Assembly (NCBI RefSeq): GCF_900102545.1
Contig: NZ_FNBN01000004.1
Location: 420,480-484,479, forward strand
Origin: Chitinophaga filiformis
Lineage (GTDB): Bacteria > Bacteroidota > Bacteroidia > Chitinophagales > Chitinophagaceae
Length of the DNA stretch: 64,000 nt
Reading direction: 5' to 3'
In this document: positions 1 to 8,945 of the stretch, piece by piece
How positions within the stretch are numbered: position 1 is the first letter of the stretch
How the letters are laid out: each line of letters begins with the position of its first letter
Notes under the pieces: generated by a model
The model's database searches: none
The model's input: the letters and a program-made list of their open reading frames with translations, nothing else
What the model was told of the DNA's origin: nothing
Position numbers and translations under genes: made by a program

Positions 1-72
1 TTCCCGAAAAAGCGTTTCAATGAGTTTTCTGCTTTTTAACCTTTCTTCCTTGTTAAAAGAATAAGTTTTTAT
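1..72 (-). CDS. rnpA: Ribonuclease P protein component (5' part only, cut by the window edge)
   Basis: Read leftwards from position 72, the frame gives 24 codons containing KEERLKSRKLIETLF, the conserved N-terminal block of RnpA, the protein subunit of the tRNA 5'-end processing enzyme. It lies directly downstream of rpmH on the same strand, the usual rpmH-rnpA order. The start is odd: the in-frame stop TAA at 85-87 is followed by ATC AGA CTT GCC ATA AAA ACT TAT, with no ATG, GTG or TTG before the conserved block. AUA at 70-72 gives the expected M-K-T-Y beginning and is my choice; AUC at 82-84 is the alternative. A sequencing error cannot be excluded. The rest of the gene lies outside the window. 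Confidence 0.8.
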   Translation of the reverse strand, partial: MKTYSFNKEERLKSRKLIETLFRE

Positions 73-175
73 GGCAAGTCTGATTTATCATCCCAATAGC
101 GATACATTCTGTTCTATCAAGAACCAGCCTTAAAGCCTGCAAGCACGGAGGCTATGCAGTTACGCAGCGGTTCTC

Positions 176-331
176 TTATTTCAGCTTCCGCTCGTCAGAA
201 ACAGTTAATTTCTTACGGCCTTTCGCTCTGCGGGAAGCTAATACTTTACGGCCGTTAGCAGTTTCCATTCTCTTTCTAAAGCCATGAACGCTCTTTCTGC
301 GTCTGTTATGCGGTTGAAAAGTACGTTTCAT
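176..331 (-). CDS. rpmH: 50S ribosomal protein L34
   Basis: This 51-residue protein is very rich in Arg and Lys. It begins MKRTFQPHNRRRKSVHGFR and ends TVSDERKLK, the standard length and pattern of L34, a small protein of the large ribosomal subunit. The ATG is at 329-331. It is followed on the same strand by rnpA after about 100 bases, as in most bacteria. A candidate promoter lies at 407-436. The gene is too short for a 60-codon ORF cutoff but is unambiguous. Confidence 0.97.
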   Translation of the reverse strand: MKRTFQPHNRRRKSVHGFRKRMETANGRKVLASRRAKGRKKLTVSDERKLK

Positions 332-406
332 TTTAATATTTTGTTTTTACCTGTACTATACTAAACACTATCCCGGATTGCGGAATCCTGTTTTTAAAAC
401 GGAAGG

Positions 407-436
407 CAAAGGTAGGGAAAAATATCAAATAGTAAA
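407..436 (-). promoter_or_regulatory. Bacteroidota-type promoter for rpmH-rnpA
   Basis: On the minus strand there is a TACCTTTG -7 box (407-414) with TTTA (433-436) 18 bases upstream, close to the Bacteroidota consensus TTTG-N~20-TAnnTTTG. It lies about 75 bases before rpmH. Its position beside the ompH terminator fits a separate rpmH-rnpA unit. Confidence 0.55.
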
Positions 437-444
437 GTGTTTTC

Positions 445-476
445 TAAAAAAATCTGCCCCGGAAGCCGGGGCAGAT
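445..476 (-). terminator. Rho-independent terminator of the bamA-ompH run
   Basis: A perfect 11-bp hairpin (ATCTGCCCCGG at 452-462, loop AAG, complement at 466-476) is followed on the minus strand by a U-tract (A-run 446-451 on plus). It lies 30 bases past the stop of the last OmpH gene and would end the envelope operon. Confidence 0.9.
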
Positions 477-506
477 CTATTCTAAGTAATACTAGTATTG
501 ATCTGA

Positions 507-1016
507 TTACTTGATACCCAGTTTGGTTTTAACCATTGGAGCCAGGTCATCACCTGCAGGAGATACCAACAGGATACCAGCTGAGCTATCCAGTACGTAA
601 GCGTAGCCTTTTTCTTTTGCTACATCTTCGATCGCTTTACGCGCTTTGTCGTAGATCGGTTTCAGGATCTCAGCACGTTTTGCTTCAATCTTCTGCTGTG
701 CGCTTTCCTGGTAGTCCTGGATATTTTTCTGTGCAGTCTGGATCTCTTTAGTTTTGATCTCCTTGATGTTATCGGTCATTGTTGCCGCACCTTTATCGAA
801 TTCAGTCAGTTTCTTCTGGTATTCTTCAATCAGCCCTTTACCATCTTTATCCAGTTCCTCAGCAAACTGCTGCAGTGTTTTCTGTGCAGTCTGCGCTTCC
901 GGCATAGCCTCGATCAGCGCTTGTGCGTTAATATGTCCAACCTTGGACTGAGCCATTGCATTTACGCTGAACAATCCTGAAACTGCCACGAAAGCAATAA
1001 TTACATACTTCTTCAT
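507..1016 (-). CDS. OmpH/Skp family periplasmic chaperone (second copy)
   Basis: The 169-residue product has a signal peptide (residues 1-22, cleavage after NAMA) followed by the OmpH/Skp pattern: a short beta segment (KVGHINAQAL), a long charged helical part (about 40-125) and a C-terminal segment with YVLDSSAGILLVS. Skp-like proteins hold unfolded outer-membrane proteins in the periplasm. The start is set at MKKYVIIAF because it begins a proper signal peptide; an upstream in-frame extension to 1130 runs into the neighbouring gene. It follows a paralogue and bamA, the classical Bacteroidota bamA-ompH-ompH arrangement. Confidence 0.92.
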   Translation of the reverse strand: MKKYVIIAFVAVSGLFSVNAMAQSKVGHINAQALIEAMPEAQTAQKTLQQFAEELDKDGKGLIEEYQKKLTEFDKGAATMTDNIKEIKTKEIQTAQKNIQDYQESAQQKIEAKRAEILKPIYDKARKAIEDVAKEKGYAYVLDSSAGILLVSPAGDDLAPMVKTKLGIK

Positions 1017-1080
1017 GATGTTGTCTGTGTTTAAAAAACTTTTGTTACTAAAACTAAGGTTATAAAATGGTTTAAAAGAT

Positions 1081-1611
1081 TTACTCGCCTGTTGTGCCCT
1101 TCTTGATACCCAGGGAACGTAATATGTCATCGCTCTTATCCAGTTTAGGATCAGAGAAAATTACAGTAATACCGCCCGACTTATCCAGTACGAAATCATA
1201 CATTCTTGAAGCAGCCAGTTTTTGTACTGCATTGTAGACTTTATCCTGAATGGGTTTCACCAGTTCCTCCCTTTTCTTGAAAAGATCTCCTTCATATCCG
1301 AACCGCTTTTTCTGCAGGTCCTTTGCTTCCTTCTCCTTCGCTACTATTTCTTCTTCACGTTTGTGCTTCAGCTCTTCTGTCAGCATCACCTGTTCCGCCT
1401 GGTAAGACTTGTACATCTTATCTACTTCCAGGAATTTCGCATCTATTTCCTTCTGCCATTGTTCTGCTACTGCATCCAGTTTAGTCTGGGCTTCCTTGTA
1501 GTCAGGCACATTGTCCAGAATGTATTTCGTATCTATTACACAGTAACGCTGTGCAAAAGCCGTGATTGTGCTACTTAACAGAACGGCGGCTATGAGGGAT
1601 ATTTTTTTCAT
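1081..1611 (-). CDS. OmpH/Skp family periplasmic chaperone (first copy)
   Basis: The 176-residue product has a signal peptide (residues 1-20, ending AFAQ), a long charged coiled-coil region rich in K and E (about 45-125) and the C-terminal YDFVLDKSGGITVIFSD segment typical of OmpH/Skp. It probably delivers beta-barrel proteins to the BAM machinery encoded just upstream. The start is the ATG at 1609-1611; nine upstream codons in frame are not signal-peptide-like. It is paralogous to the next gene (65 bases away), both retaining the VLD..GI motif, so the two may form mixed trimers (inference). Confidence 0.92.
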   Translation of the reverse strand: MKKISLIAAVLLSSTITAFAQRYCVIDTKYILDNVPDYKEAQTKLDAVAEQWQKEIDAKFLEVDKMYKSYQAEQVMLTEELKHKREEEIVAKEKEAKDLQKKRFGYEGDLFKKREELVKPIQDKVYNAVQKLAASRMYDFVLDKSGGITVIFSDPKLDKSDDILRSLGIKKGTTGE

Positions 1612-1806
1612 ATGTCTCTTTTTCAAATTACCTGCCAATTTGGAACCAATGTTCGAATTTGCAATATATAATTTAAAATTTATTCAACGCACTATTCCGT
1701 CTACTACTTTATGTCCATATCTCTGCACCTCTCATCCTTCTCTTACATATTGACTACCAATCGTTCATTCCCGACATAATAGTGATCCCGACTGATCAGG
1801 CATCTA

Positions 1807-4548
1807 TTATTCCGGTTCGAAGCCGAGCATAAAGGTGAACTTGGCTGCATCTTTCAGGCCAGCACCAGACTTGATACGGTCGAAACCGATACCGTAGTCA
1901 AATCCAAGCAAACCAAACATCGGCAGGTAGAAACGCATACCCAGACCGGCAGAACGACGTAACCTGAACGGATTGTAATCTTTCACATCCCTGTAACCGT
2001 TTGCTGCTTCCAGGAAGGCCAGACCGAAGATCGTAGAGCTTGGGTTCAGGCTGAATGGATAACGCAACTCCATCACATACTTGTTGAAAACAGTGAAGCC
2101 TTCGTAACCGCTTGGCTGACCATTTTCCTGGTTCTGTTTCGGATCGGATGTATAGTATACCGGATAACCTCTTTGGGAGATGATATCACGATCGTAGATA
2201 GCAAAGTTACTCAGACCATCGCCACCCAGCTCGAAACGGCCGAACGGTGATAATGTTGTACGGTTGTTGTAGCGGCCAATGTAACCGAATTTAGCTGCCA
2301 CCTTCATTACAAATACCTTGTTGTCAGAACCTTTAGGTCTGGTCAATGGTACATACCATTCTGCATTGAAACGGTATTTCTGGTACTCGATGAAGTTAAA
2401 CTGGTCGCTGATTGCCTCCAGTTTGTAATCCCTTGAAGGATTGAACACAGAGTAAGGAGGTGTGAACTGTCCGGACACCATAAAGTTGGAACCACTGCTC
2501 GGATAGATCTGCTGGTTCACAGATGAACGGGCCAGTGTCAGCTTTATGTTGATGTTGTTGGAAGTACCGCTGTTGAAACCAGGGATATTGAAATAGTTAT
2601 AGTTCTTCAGTTTATACTGCTGATAGTTCAGAGAGTAGATCAGGGTGAAATAGTCATCCGGCCATTTCAGCTGTTTACCCAGTGATACGGATCCACCCAA
2701 TACTTTAAAGTAAGCATTGTTGGAAAGGGTGCTACCATATATATATGCTGAGTAAGCGTTCGGATTCTGGTAGCTGCTATAGAAGCTCACAGAGAACTGG
2801 TTACGCTTTTTACCGCCCAGCCATGGTTCTGTAAAGGAGAAGTTATAAGAGCGGTATGCCTTACCATTGGAAGACACACGTACAGATAATTTCTGACCAT
2901 CACCACTTGGTAAAGGATCCCATGTTTCTTTCCTGAAGATGTTACGCAGAGAGAAGTTGTTGAACGTTACACCCAGTGTACCGGTCAGACCGATATAACC
3001 ACCCCAGCCCGCAGAAAGTTCCAGCTGGTCGTTTGCTTTTTCTTCTACTGTATAGTTAATGTCCACAGTACCATCCGCGATGTTAGGCACCGGGTCCATA
3101 CCAATCTTCTCAGGGTTGAAGAAACCGAGGTTCGCGATCTCCCTGTTGGAACGGATCAGGTCTGTACGGCTGAATTTCTCACCAGGCAGGGTACGCAGCT
3201 CACGACGAATTACGTGCTCGTTGGTTTTTTCGTTACCGGCAATACGTACTTCCTTGATGGTAGCCTGCGGACCTTCAGAGATCCTGATCTCGTAGTCGAT
3301 GGTATCACCATGAATACCGATCTCCACAGGGTCAGCACGGAAGAACAGGTAACCGAAGTCCATATACATACCGCCGATGTCGCCACCTTCGGAAGATAAT
3401 AAACGTTTCTGCAGCATCTCCTGGTTGTAAACGTCCCCTTTCTTGATACCCAGTACGCGGGTCAGCAGGGAGTCGTTGTAACGGGAGTTACCTTTCCAGG
3501 TAATGTTACCGAAGTAGTATTTTTTACCTTCATTGATTTCCATGCTCACGTTCACACCACCATTCCGGGAAGTATAGGTAGTATCTCTTACCAGCACGGC
3601 ATCACGGTAACCCTGGGTATTATAGTAAGCAATTACTTTCTCTTTGTCTTCTGTATACTTTCCTTCATTGAATTTCGCAGAAGAGAACAGTTTGAAACGG
3701 AAATAAGGATCTAACTGATCCAGTGTACGGGAAGGATACAGGAAGCCGAAGGTTTTCCAGTAATTCTCCTGTACATCGCTTGAATCACTCCATACAGGTT
3801 CAGAATCGGGATGAAGGGTGAAGCGGGTACGTTCCTTTGTACCTTTCATCTTCTTCTTCACTTTTGAATCTGCGATGTTATTATTACCTACGATGAAGAT
3901 ATCGTTCACCTTTGATTTACCGCCTTTTACCACGGTTATTACCAGGTCAGCAGCGTTTACCTGCGCGGTATCCACTCTTTCGGTAATAGTCACCGCTGCG
4001 TTGCGGAAACCTTTATCAGCGTAATGTTTGGAGATGATGCCGATGGCATTCTGCTTCATACTTTCAGTTACAACGGAACCTTTACGCAGGGCGGCTTTTT
4101 TGATCAGCTCTTCTGTTTCGGATTTCTTAACGCCTCTGAAGATGAAGTTATTCAGACGGGGACGTTCCTGCAGGTCTATTTCCAGCCAGATCTTTCCGTC
4201 TTCTATTTTAGTAACATAAATGGCTACGTTAGCAAACAAACGCTGGCCCCAGAGCGCCTGGATAGCCTTTGCAAACTGGTCGCCACCGGGATAAACGATC
4301 TTGTCGCCTACGTTCAGGCCAGAAAGGGACACCAGCAGGGATTTATCCAGGTATTGGGTACCGGAGATGGTGATGTCAGCTATTTCGTATGGCTGTGGTT
4401 GCGAATTTCCCAGTGGTAAACTTAATCCCGCCGCCGGTTGCTGGTCAGGAGCAGGAGCAATGGTGTCCTTATTTTGAGCGGACACACGAATGCCGGCACT
4501 GCAACATAATACTATGGCCAGTAGGCTCTTAGGAAATAATTTCTTCAT
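1807..4548 (-). CDS. bamA: Outer membrane protein assembly factor BamA (Omp85)
   Basis: The protein has about 913 residues: a signal peptide (1-25, RVSAQ), several POTRA repeats (about 45-490, including the IADITISGTQYLD and ATIKEVRIAGNEKTNEHVIR segments) and a C-terminal beta-barrel (about 510-913). The barrel contains the loop-6 signature as SQRGYP with its conserved Arg. BamA inserts barrel proteins into the outer membrane. It lies between uppS and two ompH genes, as in other Bacteroidota. The ATG at 4546-4548 is preferred because it begins the signal peptide; it overlaps the end of uppS by 20 bases. An ATG at 4578 would add ten residues in front. Confidence 0.96.
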   Translation of the reverse strand: MKKLFPKSLLAIVLCCSAGIRVSAQNKDTIAPAPDQQPAAGLSLPLGNSQPQPYEIADITISGTQYLDKSLLVSLSGLNVGDKIVYPGGDQFAKAIQALWGQRLFANVAIYVTKIEDGKIWLEIDLQERPRLNNFIFRGVKKSETEELIKKAALRKGSVVTESMKQNAIGIISKHYADKGFRNAAVTITERVDTAQVNAADLVITVVKGGKSKVNDIFIVGNNNIADSKVKKKMKGTKERTRFTLHPDSEPVWSDSSDVQENYWKTFGFLYPSRTLDQLDPYFRFKLFSSAKFNEGKYTEDKEKVIAYYNTQGYRDAVLVRDTTYTSRNGGVNVSMEINEGKKYYFGNITWKGNSRYNDSLLTRVLGIKKGDVYNQEMLQKRLLSSEGGDIGGMYMDFGYLFFRADPVEIGIHGDTIDYEIRISEGPQATIKEVRIAGNEKTNEHVIRRELRTLPGEKFSRTDLIRSNREIANLGFFNPEKIGMDPVPNIADGTVDINYTVEEKANDQLELSAGWGGYIGLTGTLGVTFNNFSLRNIFRKETWDPLPSGDGQKLSVRVSSNGKAYRSYNFSFTEPWLGGKKRNQFSVSFYSSYQNPNAYSAYIYGSTLSNNAYFKVLGGSVSLGKQLKWPDDYFTLIYSLNYQQYKLKNYNYFNIPGFNSGTSNNINIKLTLARSSVNQQIYPSSGSNFMVSGQFTPPYSVFNPSRDYKLEAISDQFNFIEYQKYRFNAEWYVPLTRPKGSDNKVFVMKVAAKFGYIGRYNNRTTLSPFGRFELGGDGLSNFAIYDRDIISQRGYPVYYTSDPKQNQENGQPSGYEGFTVFNKYVMELRYPFSLNPSSTIFGLAFLEAANGYRDVKDYNPFRLRRSAGLGMRFYLPMFGLLGFDYGIGFDRIKSGAGLKDAAKFTFMLGFEPE

Positions 4549-5290
4549 TCTGCTGTATTTGTTCGCTTGTTTTGCCAAAGCGCCTTTCTCTGTTCTGATA
4601 ATTTAGGATGGCTTCGTAAAGATGTTCTTTGCGGAAATCCGGCCAACGGGTGTCCGTAAAATAGAGCTCCGCGTATGCCAGCTGATATAATAAGAAGTTG
4701 CTGATCCTGCATTCTCCGCTGGTCCTGATCATTAATTCCGGGTCAGGCAATGCGGCAGTACACAGATATTTCTGCCACATTTCAGGGGTTACCGCCTCCG
4801 GAGCAAGTTTTCCGTCTTTTACATCCTGCGCAATATTTTTTGCAGCATTCACTATCTCCCAACGGGCACTGTAGCTAAGCGCCATGACAAGGTTCAACCC
4901 TGTATTCTGGGCTGTCATCGTCATTGCCTCCTCCATTTCCGTTTTGCAGTTGCCCGGCAGCATGTTCATGTCCCCGATCACATGCAGCCTGATATTATTC
5001 TTCATGAGGGTAGCTACCTCACTGCGAATGGTATTTACGAGTAATTCCATGATCCCGTTCACTTCGTAAACGGGTCGGTCCCAGTTCTCTGTAGAAAAAG
5101 CATACAAGGTAAGATACCCGATACCTAATTCAGCACAGGCCTCGGTAATGTTACGCACACTTTCGACGCCCTCATGGTGTCCGAAAAGCCTGTCCTGGCC
5201 ACGCTCTTTCGCCCAGCGGCCATTTCCATCCATAATGATGGCAATATGTCGTGGTAACCGTTGCAAGTCTAATTTATCCTTCAAACTCAT
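4529..5290 (-). CDS. uppS: Isoprenyl (undecaprenyl) diphosphate synthase
   Basis: This 253-residue cis-prenyltransferase condenses isopentenyl diphosphates into the C55 carrier used for peptidoglycan and surface glycans. The N-terminus has the signature IAIIMDGNGRWAKERG with catalytic Asp21 and the Arg/Trp that follow. Further conserved blocks are LTLYAFSTENW and, near the C-terminus, RTSGECRISNFLLYQLAYAE and the TRWPDF segment. The length is typical. It overlaps the start of bamA, so the two are translationally linked. A -7 box (TATCTTTG, 5340-5347 on plus coordinates) lies 50 bases upstream, suggesting a promoter of its own inside the run. Confidence 0.96.
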   Translation of the reverse strand: MSLKDKLDLQRLPRHIAIIMDGNGRWAKERGQDRLFGHHEGVESVRNITEACAELGIGYLTLYAFSTENWDRPVYEVNGIMELLVNTIRSEVATLMKNNIRLHVIGDMNMLPGNCKTEMEEAMTMTAQNTGLNLVMALSYSARWEIVNAAKNIAQDVKDGKLAPEAVTPEMWQKYLCTAALPDPELMIRTSGECRISNFLLYQLAYAELYFTDTRWPDFRKEHLYEAILNYQNRERRFGKTSEQIQQNEEIIS

Positions 5291-5339
5291 GAGTATCTCC
5301 GGCGGATTATATATCGATACAGATTTTTAGTAAAGTTTG

Positions 5340-5347
5340 CAAAGATA
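5340..5347 (-). promoter_or_regulatory. Candidate -7 box upstream of uppS
   Basis: TATCTTTG followed by C on the minus strand matches the Bacteroidota -7 element TAnnTTTG exactly. I see no good TTTG about 20 bases upstream, so this is a half-supported promoter. Confidence 0.4.
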
Positions 5348-5520
5348 CAAAAATAGAATTATGCCTTTCCCGGCCAAGGGGGATGGGGGGTTTTAACGTA
5401 GTTTTAACAGCGAAATCCTTTACTGATCGCAGTTTGACGCCAAAAACCTGTTATAGAAATTTCACAAAATAGGCAAATTGCCCTTATTGAACGGCAAACA
5501 GGCTGTCCATGACTGCGAAA

Positions 5521-6387
5521 CTAGAATTTACATCTGTAAGAGGTGAATAAAACAGCGATAGTTAACTCTGCGGTAACAAACTGGTCCCTATCACGGCTGT
5601 TTCCCCGTTGACGTCCTGCTATCCCGATACGGTCGCCGGTAGCATAAGAACGGTCCTGCAACAGGTAAGCCGCCGTATTATGTCCCTGAGCGTCAGGCGG
5701 AAAGACGGCCGTACCGGCATAAGTGGTGCTCACATCATCCAGGTAGTCCGTCTGTGTAAACCGGTACAGAACTTCCAGTCCCAGGTTCACCTTGCGGGAC
5801 AGGTTGTACTTAAAACCGCCTCCCAGCGTAAATGCAAAAGAAGTCAGGCTGTAAGGTTTCCTGTCAGGATACATGGCGCTTCCCTGCCCTTCCGTACGAA
5901 GCGGTTGCAGGTGGTATTTCCGGCCATTCAGATAAGCATAAGGGTTAAAGTAGAAGATCGACCCTCCGCCGGTAAAATAAGGAGTAAAACGATAATATTG
6001 AGAGCCCGGTTCAAACCGGAAGAAGTTGAAATCACCCTGTACACCCAACTCATAAAGATTGGTATTAAAACTCAGGTTCCTTCTGCGCTGGAAATCGTTG
6101 TTATTGTAAATATCAGAATATCCCAGTTGCATGAAACGACCGTGGACCCTCACACCCACGTAGTCATTCATGTACTTCCGGTAATAGATCCCAATAGAAG
6201 GCTTGGGAGCATTCAGGGCGCCTCTCGTATTGAGATCGCCAAAATAATGAGCCGCGCCTACTGAAAAACCCAGTTCACCGGTATATGTCAGCTCATTCTG
6301 CGCAAAGGCAGGCGTCAGAAACAGGGATATCACTGCTACGAGGCCGGACTTTAAGAAACACTTGAAAAAAAGGTAAGGTTTGCCCAT
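5521..6387 (-). CDS. porG: PorG-like outer membrane protein (DUF6089 family)
   Basis: The 288-residue product has a signal peptide (about 1-29, ending PAFAQ) and then alternating aromatic/hydrophobic strands that predict a small outer-membrane beta-barrel (ELGFSVGAAHYFGDLN near the start, ELTIAVLFTSYRCKF at the end). This matches the DUF6089 family that contains PorG of the type IX secretion system. The gene lies directly upstream of uppS-bamA-ompH-ompH, the arrangement I recall for porG in Porphyromonas gingivalis. Family placement rests on the N-terminal GEL.FG.GAAHYFGDLN pattern and context; the T9SS role is inferred, as no other por genes are in the window. Confidence 0.72.
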   Translation of the reverse strand: MGKPYLFFKCFLKSGLVAVISLFLTPAFAQNELTYTGELGFSVGAAHYFGDLNTRGALNAPKPSIGIYYRKYMNDYVGVRVHGRFMQLGYSDIYNNNDFQRRRNLSFNTNLYELGVQGDFNFFRFEPGSQYYRFTPYFTGGGSIFYFNPYAYLNGRKYHLQPLRTEGQGSAMYPDRKPYSLTSFAFTLGGGFKYNLSRKVNLGLEVLYRFTQTDYLDDVSTTYAGTAVFPPDAQGHNTAAYLLQDRSYATGDRIGIAGRQRGNSRDRDQFVTAELTIAVLFTSYRCKF

Positions 6388-6461
6388 AGATCGGTACTGC
6401 TTAACGCGACGATAATTCCTTAAACGCGATTATCCCTGCTTTTGGTATTAAATAAATCAAA

Positions 6462-6469
6462 CAAATGTA
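6462..6469 (-). promoter_or_regulatory. Candidate -7 box upstream of the porG-like gene
   Basis: TACATTTG on the minus strand matches the Bacteroidota -7 consensus 75 bases upstream of the porG-like start, in the gap after the NAD kinase gene. No clear -33 element is visible at the expected spacing. Confidence 0.35.
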
Positions 6470-6513
6470 ATGAAAAAACTTAATGTGCTAATTAACAGCC
6501 ATCTAATATATGA

Positions 6514-7401
6514 TCATTTTGATCTATTCCTCGTATCGATGCCCCAGAGTAACTTGTTCCGCAAGGTATGTAGAAAATTGTTATCATCAAGACGTAAGAG
6601 GCTGATTTTGAAATCTTCTTTCTTAATTGCCAGCTGCACCGTGTTGTCAATAGTTTCCATCCTGGAGTCCAGGGTACACAGGAACTGATCGCTGCGGCCC
6701 TCCACTTCGAACGAGATCACATGATTGTCGGGCACGATGATAGGCCTTACATTGAGGTTATGGGGCGCCACAGGCGTAATCACAAAACTGCCTGCATCCG
6801 GGAATACCACTGGTCCGCCGCAACTGAGCGAATACCCGGTGGAGCCGGTAGGAGTAGCTACTATCAGACCATCTGCCCAATATGTGTTCAGGAATTCTCC
6901 GTTCAGGTAAGTATGGATCTTCACCATGTTGGAAGTATCCTTCTTGTGGATGGTAAAGTCATTGAGCGCATAAGGCACTTCTCCGAAAAGCCCTACATTG
7001 GAGTCCAGGTGCAGCAAAGTACGTTTATCCACTACATAGGTGCGTTGCTTCAATGTCTGCACCACGGCATTGATCGCATCCTTCCCGATGCTGGCCAGAA
7101 ATCCCAGCCTTCCGAAATTGATACCCAGCACCGGTACATTCGTATCCCGCACATAACATACGGTATCCAGCAGGGTACCGTCGCCTCCAAGGCTGACCAG
7201 GATATCTGCCTGTCCGTGCAGGTCCGCTGCACAACAAAATGTAGCAGGCGGTTTGCTGTACCGGATGTGTGGTTGCAGCGCTTCGCAGAAAGGTTGATAA
7301 ATGACGGCTTCCATTTCCTCCCGTGCTAATTCATCCAGCAATAACTGGATGATGGGCAGGTCTTCTGGTACAAATCCTCGGCTGTAAATAGCAATTTGCA
7401 T
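6514..7401 (-). CDS. nadK: NAD kinase
   Basis: The protein has about 295 residues and phosphorylates NAD to NADP in the cytosol. It carries the family hallmarks GGDGTLLDTV (catalytic Asp in GGDGT), GINFGRLGFLA, the NDFTIHK segment, and the C-terminal glycine-rich block DGLIVATPTGSTGYSLSCGGP. The start is taken at MQIAIYSRGF (ATG 7399-7401), which is where NAD kinases of this group begin; four upstream codons are possible. It is 35 bases downstream of an Omp85-like gene on the same strand. Confidence 0.97.
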   Translation of the reverse strand: MQIAIYSRGFVPEDLPIIQLLLDELAREEMEAVIYQPFCEALQPHIRYSKPPATFCCAADLHGQADILVSLGGDGTLLDTVCYVRDTNVPVLGINFGRLGFLASIGKDAINAVVQTLKQRTYVVDKRTLLHLDSNVGLFGEVPYALNDFTIHKKDTSNMVKIHTYLNGEFLNTYWADGLIVATPTGSTGYSLSCGGPVVFPDAGSFVITPVAPHNLNVRPIIVPDNHVISFEVEGRSDQFLCTLDSRMETIDNTVQLAIKKEDFKISLLRLDDNNFLHTLRNKLLWGIDTRNRSK

Positions 7402-7436
7402 AATCGTTCTCAATAGCGCTGCAGGTAAAGCAGCTA

Positions 7437-8852
7437 TTACATGTCCAGTTTAGTGTGTAAAAATAACCCTTTTTGCCCTAACTGATTTATACTGTACTCT
7501 ACACGAAGACAGGCATCATAAAAAGAAGCAATGTCCAGCCCCAGTCCCCCGGTATATAAAAAGCGGTTGTTCAGCATGCCGTACCCGTACTGTTTACTGT
7601 AGGAATAACCGGCATCCGTATACACTTTCAGCATGACACGAAAGGGCACTGAGCTGAATTTGGCAGGTACCAGCGGCAGATGCACATTAAAGTTCATCAC
7701 CTCTCTTTTCATGGTAGACCTGACTATAAAAAAGCTGGTGCCATCTACCACAAAGTACTCCAATCCCCTGAGATAATCCTCCTGGTATCCCATTGCCCGT
7801 TGATTCAGGTAGGGCTGATCAGCAGGCAGCTTCGCCTGTGCGCGCAATCCCACTACGCCGTATGTCTTATGAAAAAGTGGCCAGTAGCGGGCTACTCTCA
7901 GCCTTAATCTTACATGATCGATATCGTTCAGCGGACCTATTCCCATTTTCTCCACTTCCGCCAGCAACAATATCCCTTTCAACGGATAGGTCCAGCTGTC
8001 TGCCTTTGAATATCTCAGTCTGTATATGAGATTGAGATATCTTATCTCCCTGCGTCCGTTACCCAGATAGTCAGGATGCAGGATGGCAACAGAGTCGCCT
8101 ATCTTTTCTGCCGTATAGGTCAGGAATACCTGGTGGCGGGTATTGATCGCTTTGCGGTAGCTATAGCTTAACCCAGCTGTATAGACCTGTCTCAGGAATT
8201 CATCCTTCCGGAAAAAGTGCTGCTTATTCCCTGCTGTGCTGTCATTGATTTCACGATTACGACTATAGGAAAAGATGAGCCCCATACCATGCCGGAAAGA
8301 CTTGTCTAAGTAGGGCAGGTCATAGTTCAGTGATACACGCTGTGTATATCCTATCTGGAATTCTGCACGCACATCATCATTACGGCCGGTCAGATTGCTC
8401 TGGTACAGACTGACGCCCACGTTCACCCGGTTCAGGCTGCGCTTCTGCTCTACCCACCACTGGTTGAAATTCCTGTCTGCCAGTTCAAAAATAGGAATCG
8501 GAAAAGTGTACCACCGCTCTGATACGGTGACCACGAGATCCGCATAATCGCCTTCCCAGTTCATTACGTTTACATGCACCGTCAGGAAAAGGGAGGTATT
8601 TATCAGTTGTTTCCGTTTGACCTCAAGTGCTGTGGATAAGTTCCGGAGATAGATCGTATCGCCCGGCGCGAGGCCCGATTCCCGCAGGATGACATTGGTA
8701 CGGGTTTTCTTATTTCCTTTCACCGTCACCTGACGGATCACCAGGTAGGCATTTTCCGGCGAACTGATGACAGTTGCGGATTCCTGCGCCACACAGTAGT
8801 GTGTTATAGTCAGGCATAGGACAAATAATACCCAATAGCGGATAGGCTTCAT
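7437..8852 (-). CDS. POTRA-containing outer membrane protein (BamA/TamA-like)
   Basis: The 471-residue product has a signal peptide (1-22, HYCVAQ), one recognisable POTRA domain (about 38-112: VIRQVTVKGNKKTRTNVILRE through LVVTVSERWYTF) and a predicted beta-barrel for the remainder. It is half the length of BamA, with apparently a single POTRA, so it resembles the short Omp85-superfamily proteins found next to nadK in Bacteroidota. Its substrate is unknown. Proximity to nadK and, further on, to porG-like, uppS and bamA suggests a role in outer-membrane biogenesis (inference). Confidence 0.75.
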   Translation of the reverse strand: MKPIRYWVLFVLCLTITHYCVAQESATVISSPENAYLVIRQVTVKGNKKTRTNVILRESGLAPGDTIYLRNLSTALEVKRKQLINTSLFLTVHVNVMNWEGDYADLVVTVSERWYTFPIPIFELADRNFNQWWVEQKRSLNRVNVGVSLYQSNLTGRNDDVRAEFQIGYTQRVSLNYDLPYLDKSFRHGMGLIFSYSRNREINDSTAGNKQHFFRKDEFLRQVYTAGLSYSYRKAINTRHQVFLTYTAEKIGDSVAILHPDYLGNGRREIRYLNLIYRLRYSKADSWTYPLKGILLLAEVEKMGIGPLNDIDHVRLRLRVARYWPLFHKTYGVVGLRAQAKLPADQPYLNQRAMGYQEDYLRGLEYFVVDGTSFFIVRSTMKREVMNFNVHLPLVPAKFSSVPFRVMLKVYTDAGYSYSKQYGYGMLNNRFLYTGGLGLDIASFYDACLRVEYSINQLGQKGLFLHTKLDM

Positions 8853-8945
8853 TGAGAACAGCAGAACAGTTGTTGGTTACGGGAAGTTAAAGTAGTGGTA
8901 ATATGCGACAGATCAAAACAGGGAAGATGAAGATTCCGTCAATTA

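Noticed and set aside
1017..1130. N-terminal extension of the second OmpH gene
   Set aside because: The added 38 residues precede a good signal peptide and overlap the neighbouring OmpH gene; the ATG at 1016 is preferred.
5608..6264. 218-codon open frame on the plus strand
   Set aside because: It is opposite the PorG-like gene, which has a signal peptide and family pattern.
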